DNA of 7,839 nucleotides, from contig JASFPJ010000143.1 in the NCBI GenBank assembly GCA_050116035.1, positions 1 to 7,839 on the forward strand. Reading direction: 5' to 3'. A program made the position numbers and the translations under genes. How positions within the stretch are numbered: the first letter of the stretch is position 1; the number at the start of each line of letters is the position of its first letter. Shown here piece after piece: positions 1 through 5,342 of this stretch. This DNA is from SOIA01 sp050116035. GTDB taxonomy: Bacteria > Acidobacteriota > Aminicenantia > Aminicenantales > Aminicenantaceae. Below the pieces are notes generated by a model. The model was not told where the DNA came from. It made no database searches and saw nothing but the letters and a program-made list of their open reading frames with translations.

Positions 1-1
1 C

Positions 2-1447
2 ATTATAGTCTCGATCTACACCATGCTCGGAGGATTCCGTGCAGCCGTCATCACGGATGCTATCCAGGGATTTCTGATCATCACATTTTCTTTCATCCTC
101 ATCCCCATCGGCTTGGCCAAGATCGGAGGTTTTTCGGGACTTCATGCCTCTGTGCCTGACTACATGTTCGAACTCTTCGGCTCTGTGACCATGAGTGAGT
201 ACGCCTGGTATACGATACTGGCGATGGTTCTCGCCAACCTCGTCTCCATCGTCGCGGTGGCTCCCGGTATGCAGACGGCCGGCTCAGCCAAAAATGAGAT
301 GACCGCGCGTTTCGGGATGATCGGCGGCATGTTTTTCAAAAGATTCATCATGATCTTCTGGGCTCTGGCAGGCCTGCTGGCGATCGGACTCTATGCCGGG
401 ATGCTCCACGACCCTGACTTGATCTGGGGATTCATGTCCAAGGACCTGCTCTTCCCGGGAGCCATCGGCCTGATGCTCGTCGGGATTCTGGCGGCAAACA
501 TGTCCACACTCGATGCCAGTGCTGTGTCCTATTCCGCGCTTTTCATCAGAAACCTCTACGAACCTTTCCGGCCGAACAAATCTGAAAAGCACTATCTCTT
601 TGTAGGCCGGATTGCCATAGCTGTGACGCTGTTCGGGGGAATAGCTGTGGCTCTTTTGATCAATAACTTGCTGGTGCTGTTCAAGTACATTATCTCTATA
701 CCAGCGATCTTTGGTGCCTCCATCTGGCTGGGCTTCGTCTGGCGAAGGCTGACAAAATCAGCCGTGTTCACGCAGGTGGTTATCTGCCTGCTCATTTACG
801 CTGTCATTCCCAATCTTTTCCAGACCTTGAACTGGGCCAAGCACAACCCGTCTTTTCTGCGCGAAACCCAGCCCAAAACAGTGACTGTGACTGTGAGCGC
901 TCTCAAGGACGATGTGGATAAAGGGAGAGCCGAGTTTATCGGCCAGTCGATAAAAAAAGAACACACGATCGAAGCCGTCGGCGTTTTCTTCGAGAACGTG
1001 GCCCGGACCGACCCGGCTGATCCCGACTCACCAAAAGTGGGATTGGGACGCTTTCATGCGGAAATCTGGGTGCTGAGCTGGTTCGGCATTGACTTCGCTT
1101 CTTGCACCAAAGCCCAACTCGTGGCTATCCGTTTCTTCTTTGATGCCCTGTTTCCCTTCTTCTTTCTTTTTCTCGTCTCATTCGTGACCAAACCGGCACC
1201 TAAGCCTCATCTGGACAGGTTTTTTGCCAGGCTGCATACTCCTGTTCAGAAAACTCCCGAGGAAGAAAAGAATGCGTTGGAGGATTCCTACAGGAATCCG
1301 GGAAAATTCGAAAAAGACAAGTTATTCCCTGGATCGAACTGGGAAATTCTCAAACCCACCAAGACCGATTATCTGGGATTTGGCGGAAGCTGGATTCTGG
1401 TGGGTGTGATCATCCTGCTTCTTTGGGTGATGACTTCGATAAAATAG
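2..1447 (+). CDS. Sodium:solute symporter (SSS family), 5'-truncated
   Basis: This is the C-terminal part of an inner-membrane Na+-coupled solute transporter. The reading frame is open from base 2, before the first ATG at 23, so the true start lies upstream of the window; 481 codons plus a stop are visible. Numbering from the Met at 23, the opening YTMLGGFRAAVITDAIQG (starting just before that Met) is the typical SSS mid-protein signature. AANMSTLDAS at 157-166 matches the conserved helix containing the Ser/Thr pair (here S161, T162) that binds sodium in characterised relatives. Hydrophobic helices lie near 13-33, 61-80, 107-127, 144-160, 195-215, 218-238, 247-266, 366-388 and 454-470. A hydrophilic stretch of about 95 residues (271-364), rich in charged residues, separates two late helices, and a charged segment (390-450) precedes the last helix. 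The substrate cannot be told from sequence. The gene converges on the URO-D-like gene, and no clear terminator follows it. Confidence 0.92.
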   Translation: MIVSIYTMLGGFRAAVITDAIQGFLIITFSFILIPIGLAKIGGFSGLHASVPDYMFELFGSVTMSEYAWYTILAMVLANLVSIVAVAPGMQTAGSAKNEMTARFGMIGGMFFKRFIMIFWALAGLLAIGLYAGMLHDPDLIWGFMSKDLLFPGAIGLMLVGILAANMSTLDASAVSYSALFIRNLYEPFRPNKSEKHYLFVGRIAIAVTLFGGIAVALLINNLLVLFKYIISIPAIFGASIWLGFVWRRLTKSAVFTQVVICLLIYAVIPNLFQTLNWAKHNPSFLRETQPKTVTVTVSALKDDVDKGRAEFIGQSIKKEHTIEAVGVFFENVARTDPADPDSPKVGLGRFHAEIWVLSWFGIDFASCTKAQLVAIRFFFDALFPFFFLFLVSFVTKPAPKPHLDRFFARLHTPVQKTPEEEKNALEDSYRNPGKFEKDKLFPGSNWEILKPTKTDYLGFGGSWILVGVIILLLWVMTSIK

Positions 1448-1556
1448 GTGTAAAAAAGCAAAAAAGATTCATCTCCGTCCTGAAGAGTTCGCTTCGTTAA
1501 TCAGCTATTTTTTAATCCACCTGGATTATTCACGAGTCGAGGTTGCTGTAGACTCC

Positions 1557-1646
1557 GTTGCGAAGAGCGTAGCGAATGTGGCAATCTCATGCTGGTCGCG
1601 GAGAATGATGAGATCACCACGCTCTCTTCGATTGCTCGTGATGACG
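1557..1646. repeat. Imperfect inverted repeat pair (units A and B)
   Basis: This is the first half of a repeat cluster in the 506-bp gene-free stretch 1448-1953. Unit A (1557-1590) reads in minus orientation and unit B (1607-1646) in plus orientation. GTGGCAATCTCAT at 1578-1590 pairs with ATGAGATCACCAC at 1608-1620 (11 of 13 positions) across a 17-base loop, so the pair could fold as a hairpin. The arms continue outward as weaker matches (GCGAAGAGCG against CTCTTCGATTGC). A further small palindrome, GTGGTTCACCAC at 1646-1657, adjoins unit B. No open reading frame with family features crosses it. The rest of the gap (1448-1556 and 1821-1953) shows only AT-rich sequence without a convincing gene or terminator. 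Confidence 0.7.
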
Positions 1647-1678
1647 TGGTTCACCACCGCGATTGGGCCGCAACAAAG

Positions 1679-1771
1679 CAGACATCGTTGCGAGGAGAGA
1701 AGCGACAGCGGCGATTTTATTCAAACTAAAGGTTGAGATTGCCACATTCCCTTCGGTCACTCGCAATGACA
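1679..1771. repeat. Second inverted repeat pair of the same family (units C and D)
   Basis: Unit C (1681-1715, minus orientation) reads, on the opposite strand, as a degenerate ATCGCCGCTGTCGCTTCTCT followed by CCTCGCAACGATGTC. Unit D (1731-1771, plus orientation) begins GAGATTGCCACATTC and ends TCGCAATGACATC. The GAGATTGCCACATTC of unit D (1735-1749) is an exact 15-base inverted match to unit A at 1574-1588, which shows the units belong to one family. The layout A(-) B(+) C(-) D(+) suggests repeated insertion or duplication of a palindromic module. Sequences of this general type (GAGATTGC...TCGCAATGACA) are, to my recollection, dispersed in intergenic DNA of many uncultured anaerobes. Function is unknown. 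Confidence 0.7.
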
Positions 1772-1801
1772 TCGCTTTGCTTAATGCTAACGTTTGTTAT
1801 C

Positions 1802-1820
1802 CAGTGGCTCGCGATGACAA
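1802..1820 (+). repeat. Partial repeat unit (right end only)
   Basis: CAGTGGCTCGCGATGACAA matches the right end of the plus-orientation units (compare CACTCGCAATGACAT at 1758-1772) with no left half. It is followed by a run of eight further T residues. It is probably a degraded fifth copy. The short length makes this call tentative. Confidence 0.4.
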
Positions 1821-1953
1821 TTTTTTTTAAAGAAAAGGTCGTCAGATTTGCTCGCCCAAAGGGTAAAAGATGCCGGCATATTATGATGATTATTTTTCCT
1901 TAAGAGGTTTTTATGCACAGAAGTCGGCCTATTTTATGAATAATTCAGGTCCA

Positions 1954-3111
1954 TTAGTATCTGCATTTTCTGGCTTCATCCGCGTACGCTTCGAGCAGCT
2001 CTGCCTCCGCATCGAAAAAATGGTCTGAAGGTGCCAGGATGAAGCCGCCTCCCTCCCCTGCTTCGTCAAAACATTGGCGGACCGCTCGTCTTGTTACCTC
2101 AGGAGCGCAGTCTTTCAAGTAATGAAACTGGTCAAAACCACCGATCATGCACACTCTGTGCCCGATCCTCCTCTTCGCTTCGCTCAAATCCACATCTCCA
2201 CCCATGGCCGATGGTGTAAACGTCTCCATGGCATCCGGATTCATATCCGCGATCATCTCCAGGATGGGCATCATGCCTCCGCAGGTATGATAGACGACTC
2301 TCTGTCCTGCCTGATGGGCCAACTCAGTCAGCTCTGCATCATAGGGAGCGACAAATTCCGCGAAGATCTTCGGGGAAATGACTGTGGAGGAGGCATCCCC
2401 TCCACCGTGCTCGATAAGGTCAAACCGTGCTCCCTCCATGGATTGGATAAAATGCTTTTTTCTCTCCATTAAAATTCTCAAGAATGAATGAACCCATTCT
2501 GGATCATCAAAAGTTTCCAGTATGAGCTCTTTGATTCCATATAAGACGGCAGCATCCTGCCAGCAACCGGCTTGGCCGTAAACATCGAACCCAGGAATCA
2601 ATCCACGAATCATGCCGCGATCACCGAACGAATCCGCTTCTTTATTGACTCCTTCCACATCACAAATTGGAAGTGTCGCGTATTTGGCAAAGATATCAAT
2701 ATCCGACTTTTCCTTGATCATTCGTTCAGTCACCCAGGTGGTGTGTTCATTGCTCTTCAAGACCATGGAGAGAGTCCTCTCAGGGGTGATGAATTCATAC
2801 TGGATGGCCTGATATTCCCGGTCAGGAAGGTGCACTGTTCTGATTTGCCAGTTATCCGAACAGATGCGGGGGGCCTCTAAAAAACCTAATTCTCCCTGTT
2901 CCGGGTCCACATATTCCCTTCGGGCAGGGTCAGGTTTATGGGCGACGACCCATTGGATGGGGTCCAGCCCGAACCGGTCGAAAAAGTCCTGGCAAGACAC
3001 TCCATTCATGTAAGTTTTCAGAAAATACGGCAAAACATGATGAGTCGTCACCGGAAGTCGGTCAGGTTTATTCCTGTCCAATGCTTTCAGGAACCTTTTT
3101 TTCGAAGTCAT
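1954..3111 (-). CDS. Uroporphyrinogen decarboxylase (URO-D) superfamily protein, likely methyltransferase-type
   Basis: A 385-residue cytoplasmic protein with the URO-D TIM-barrel layout, full length for the family. The N-terminus (KKRFLKALDRNKPDRLPVT, 4-22) and the later segments GGGDASSTVISPKIFAEFV (236-254), VVYHTCGGMMPILE (272-285) and GGGFILAPSDHFFDA (354-368) are characteristic. It lacks the RQAGRY substrate motif of true heme-pathway uroporphyrinogen decarboxylase, so a role in heme synthesis is unlikely. The relatives it resembles include zinc-dependent methylcobamide:acceptor methyltransferases (MtaA/MtbA type), whose metal is held by His-x-Cys and a later Cys. Here H275 and C277 fit the first part, but the later position reads PSDH (361-364) rather than Cys. 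Whether it binds corrinoid-linked methyl groups is inference; no corrinoid protein gene is in the window. Only a weak ribosome binding site precedes the ATG. It lies 170 bp downstream of the propeller gene on the same strand. Confidence 0.88.
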   Translation of the reverse strand: MTSKKRFLKALDRNKPDRLPVTTHHVLPYFLKTYMNGVSCQDFFDRFGLDPIQWVVAHKPDPARREYVDPEQGELGFLEAPRICSDNWQIRTVHLPDREYQAIQYEFITPERTLSMVLKSNEHTTWVTERMIKEKSDIDIFAKYATLPICDVEGVNKEADSFGDRGMIRGLIPGFDVYGQAGCWQDAAVLYGIKELILETFDDPEWVHSFLRILMERKKHFIQSMEGARFDLIEHGGGDASSTVISPKIFAEFVAPYDAELTELAHQAGQRVVYHTCGGMMPILEMIADMNPDAMETFTPSAMGGDVDLSEAKRRIGHRVCMIGGFDQFHYLKDCAPEVTRRAVRQCFDEAGEGGGFILAPSDHFFDAEAELLEAYADEARKCRY

Positions 3112-3281
3112 TTCCGTTTATCCAGCCAAAATCAGCGTTTGACTCTATCTTCCCTTCCCCACTTCACTACGATGAAGGAATGGCGCGAAAAATCTGAAGG
3201 GAGCGAAGCTATTTCCGTGTATTTCACTCATTAATTACTTGCACAAAACAGAGAGATAAAGGCATGAAAGAGAAAAACGAC

Positions 3282-4319
3282 CTATTCATAAAAATATTTC
3301 AAGGCATATTTTCTGAAAGAGGTCCCTTTCGATGAGCGGGTATACAGAAAATTGTTTCTGTCCATGTGGATGGCATGAGCCGGTTCAGGCAGAGTGAATG
3401 TAGTCAGGTATTGACCATTTTCTCTGAGGACATAGACATCTCGATTGGGATTTTCAGAGAGATGACCGCCCAAAATCAGTATGTAACCCCGGTTGTCCAG
3501 AGCGATTGCCTTGTATGCGGCCTCAACGGGATATTCCCCGAAAGCGGGATTTGGATCTTTCTCTTCTCGCATCCGCACCCTTCTGTTGTCCAATAAACTC
3601 TGGGTCCAGAGGATTTCTCCTTCACTATCCAGTTTTTCAATCTTATCTTCCCAGTTATAAGCCACAACGAATTCACCTCTTCTGTCCACGACAAAACTAA
3701 CCATATTCATCATCGTGAGTCTTCTTCCTCTGGCGTAAATTATATTTTCAGTCTCTTCAGTCTCAATATCATAGATGTATATGCAATAGATGGCCCTTCC
3801 TTCTTCATATTCCCTCTTCAGAGCTGTGACAGCCATCTGCACCTCAGAAATGATATGCATATCCGTGACAGTGAATGGGATGGGAATTTCCCTTTCATAC
3901 TCTAAGTCCTGGTTATAAACAAGAATCCCGGGGCTCGACACTTCAGAAACATACAGTTTCTTGTTGTGATATTTAATCAGACTGGGACCCTGCAGCCCCA
4001 CAGGTCTTCGGCCTTTGAGCCCTGTTTCTTTTATCAATTCTCCGATTCTATCAAATTTCCTGATAAGATTATTCCTTAAATCAGTAATGTAGATATTATC
4101 TTCATCGTCCACTGTCAGCCCTGGACGCTGATAAAGCAAATCCTCATGTGAATCTCCGATCACCAGCACTTCCTCAATGTAGACGCTCAACTGAGTCTGG
4201 GCTGATAAAAGGATGAACAAACTGAAAACAAGGGTGAAAACCAAACCTAATCTCAAACACTTCATTCCTGACTTCATCCTGTTCAAGCGATTCTTTCTGA
4301 TTTTACTCTTCTCTTTCAT
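3282..4319 (-). CDS. Exported NHL-type 6-bladed beta-propeller protein
   Basis: A 345-residue protein with a basic N-terminus, a hydrophobic signal helix (about 22-40, LRLGLVFTLVFSLFILLSAQ) and no lipobox, so probably secreted or periplasmic after cleavage near A40. The mature part shows spaced NHL-like blade motifs of the form 'D..G.IY..D.....I..FD..G': 67-96 (GLTVDDEDNIYITD...), 113-145, 209-239 (VDRRGEFVVAYN...), 271-312 (ALDNRGYILILGG...) and 315-342. This suggests five or six blades. No catalytic residues are recognisable; such propellers usually bind proteins, peptides or ligands. The start is uncertain: Met1, Met15 and Met19 are in frame, none has a textbook ribosome binding site, and Met19 would give a conventional short signal peptide. 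It sits 115 bp downstream of the membrane-protein gene and 170 bp upstream of the URO-D-like gene, all on the minus strand. Specific function is unknown. Confidence 0.78.
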   Translation of the reverse strand: MKEKSKIRKNRLNRMKSGMKCLRLGLVFTLVFSLFILLSAQTQLSVYIEEVLVIGDSHEDLLYQRPGLTVDDEDNIYITDLRNNLIRKFDRIGELIKETGLKGRRPVGLQGPSLIKYHNKKLYVSEVSSPGILVYNQDLEYEREIPIPFTVTDMHIISEVQMAVTALKREYEEGRAIYCIYIYDIETEETENIIYARGRRLTMMNMVSFVVDRRGEFVVAYNWEDKIEKLDSEGEILWTQSLLDNRRVRMREEKDPNPAFGEYPVEAAYKAIALDNRGYILILGGHLSENPNRDVYVLRENGQYLTTFTLPEPAHAIHMDRNNFLYTRSSKGTSFRKYALKYFYE

Positions 4320-4434
4320 ATTGTCACTAAATGTGAAAAGGTTAGCGTTTTATCTAACGATTTTTCCAGCTGGGGCGTGAAAATGAACCGGTCGATCTGA
4401 CAGGCAATCTCTGACCTAAAGAGCCTCCTCTGTC

Positions 4435-5055
4435 TTATCTCACTATTCGCACCACTGTCCAGAGACCCAAAACCAGAAGCGTCAGCGTGCTGTAGACCCA
4501 TCGTGTCCGTAGGCTTCCTAAGCCATCCACTTTCCGGCCCAACCAGTATCCCAGCGGCACGATTCCAGAAGCGGCAGCAGCCACAAAGCTCCCACTGATG
4601 AATACATGATCCAGCGCTTTCGGAAAGCCTGCGGCAATCCAGTATTCATTGCGGAGAATCCAAGTCATGACAAGAGCAAAAAGAGCATTCCCCATATAGG
4701 CACTGGTTATTCCTGTCAGGCTGCTCCTGAGAAAAAACTTGCGCCCTTCCTTCATCAAGAGAGACGAGGCCAAGTCAAAAGCCATGCCGATAAAAACAAT
4801 TCCCCAGATGTGACAGAAAAACGGGGCGGCGTTCACCATTCTGTACAAGGCAGCGACACATCCGATGAGAGTCGAGGAGCCTGGTTTATTCAGAAACCCT
4901 CTTCCCAGAGATAAAATCACTAAAGCCCATACAGTCAATAATACAGAGGCATAGGGCACGTCCAAAGCGTAGAGCCCTTCACCGGCGACGACTTCACTCA
5001 GCCCCCAGAGCGAGGCGAAAAAAAGCAGCCAAACCAACTGCCATGGCCTTTTCAT
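4435..5055 (-). CDS. Small polytopic membrane protein of unknown function
   Basis: I do not recognise this protein. It has 206 residues when started at the Met at 5055, which I chose over the Met nine codons upstream (5082) because GGAAGGAG stands 6 bases before it and the sequence MKRPWQLVWLL begins directly with a short positive patch and a helix. Around six to seven hydrophobic segments are visible: near 5-25 (QLVWLLFFASLWGLSEVVAG), 35-55, 62-80, 83-102, 113-133, 149-171 and 183-204. Positive charges cluster in the loop with KEGRKFFLR and at GRKVDGLGSLRTRW. Size and hydropathy are compatible with an ECF-type S component or another small integral membrane family, but no diagnostic motif supports either. 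It is the first of three minus-strand genes and diverges from the AOR operon. Confidence 0.72.
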   Translation of the reverse strand: MKRPWQLVWLLFFASLWGLSEVVAGEGLYALDVPYASVLLTVWALVILSLGRGFLNKPGSSTLIGCVAALYRMVNAAPFFCHIWGIVFIGMAFDLASSLLMKEGRKFFLRSSLTGITSAYMGNALFALVMTWILRNEYWIAAGFPKALDHVFISGSFVAAAASGIVPLGYWLGRKVDGLGSLRTRWVYSTLTLLVLGLWTVVRIVR

Positions 5056-5061
5056 CTCGGT

Positions 5062-5069
5062 CTCCTTCC
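5062..5069 (-). promoter_or_regulatory. Strong Shine-Dalgarno site that sets the membrane-protein start
   Basis: On the minus strand GGAAGGAG lies 6 bases upstream of the ATG at 5055. It falls inside the coding extension that would result from using the upstream ATG at 5082, which has no comparable site. This favours the shorter protein. Confidence 0.7.
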
Positions 5070-5152
5070 CAAAACGGATCATTCACTCCAGCAGGATAAC
5101 TAAGAACTATATATTGAAAAAAAGAAAATTTCCAGTTCAAATTTAGAATTCA

Positions 5153-5277
5153 GGGAACGCTCCCCAAGAAAAAGGGGACAGGCCCCTTTTTTTACTTTTT
5201 CTTACTTATCAATTTACCAACACAAAACAAATAGATTAGGATTAATGAACTAAGGTGGCACCTTGGGGAACGTCCCC
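5153..5277. mobile_element. 125-bp MITE/REP-like element with 16-bp terminal inverted repeats
   Basis: The left end GGGAACGCTCCCCAAG (5153-5168) and the reverse complement of the right end, GGGGACGTTCCCCAAG (from 5262-5277), are identical at 14 of 16 positions. The right end is itself a small hairpin (GGGGA-ACG-TCCCC, 5265-5277), directly preceded by a second palindrome, AAGGTG-G-CACCTT (5252-5264). Just inside the left end is a 9-bp-stem hairpin (5169-5191). The interior carries no gene. It sits between divergent genes, the usual landing place for non-autonomous palindromic elements. No target-site duplication is obvious, and no transposase is in the window. Similar GGGGACGTTCCCC and GGGGACAGGCCCC motifs are, to my recollection, associated with dispersed REP-type sequences in other bacteria. 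Confidence 0.55.
5169..5193. terminator. Terminator-like hairpin inside the 125-bp element
   Basis: A perfect 9-bp stem, AAAAAGGGG (5169-5177) with CCCCTTTTT (5183-5191), closes a 5-base loop ACAGG and is followed by two more T residues. It would have an intrinsic-terminator shape in either direction. It lies between two divergent genes and so has no gene to terminate. It may act as a block to read-through or simply be part of the repeat element. Confidence 0.4.
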
Positions 5278-5285
5278 ATATTGTC

Positions 5286-5315
5286 TTGATATTTGTGTGT
5301 GAGTGTGTATACAAT
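5286..5315 (+). promoter_or_regulatory. Candidate sigma70-type promoter for the AOR operon
   Basis: TTGATA (5286-5291) and TACAAT (5310-5315) are separated by 18 bases, much of it a TG-rich run (GTGTGTGAGTGTG). Transcription would begin near 5322, giving a leader of about 20 bases before the ATG at 5343. The -35 box starts 9 bases after the end of the 125-bp inverted-repeat element. Evidence is consensus matching only. Confidence 0.4.
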
Positions 5316-5342
5316 CTAACATCCAAAAAAAACCAGCTTGAC

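Noticed and set aside
1557..1820. CRISPR-like array
   Set aside because: The repeated units alternate in orientation, diverge in sequence and have irregular spacing, unlike direct repeats with uniform spacers; no cas genes are present.
1870..1879. ATGCCGGCAT palindrome as a terminator for the URO-D-like gene
   Set aside because: With a usable loop only about three base pairs remain and no T-run follows directly, so it cannot be an intrinsic terminator; as a binding site it has no support.
2074..2472. 132-codon plus-strand frame opposite the URO-D-like gene
   Set aside because: It lies wholly antisense to a well-supported gene, and its composition (many His, Ser, Cys) is typical of a shadow frame.
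1954..3111. Heme-pathway uroporphyrinogen decarboxylase (hemE)
   Set aside because: The RQAGRY region essential for that enzyme is missing and no heme genes are nearby; only the superfamily fold is supported.
3264..3276. 13-base match between plus-strand ATGAAAGAGAAAA here and the start of the propeller gene on the minus strand (4307-4319), as inverted repeats flanking that gene
   Set aside because: The match is low-complexity (A/G-rich) and stops abruptly; the plus-strand frame beginning here ends after 23 codons with no ribosome binding site or features.
4341..4358. GTTAG-8 bases-CTAAC inverted repeat upstream of the propeller gene, as an operator
   Set aside because: A 5-base arm is expected by chance in AT-rich spacer, and no promoter elements of good quality flank it.
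4316..4501. 61-codon minus-strand reading frame overlapping the ends of two genes
   Set aside because: It overlaps the C-terminus of the membrane-protein gene in another frame, has no ribosome binding site and no recognisable features; the two flanking genes explain the region.
5286..5342. TTG-initiated 19-residue N-terminal extension of the AOR
   Set aside because: The extension (IFVCECVYNLTSKKNQLD) does not look like AOR sequence, overlaps the best promoter match and has no ribosome binding site. The family begins at about GYHGKILEVDLSG just after the ATG at 5343.
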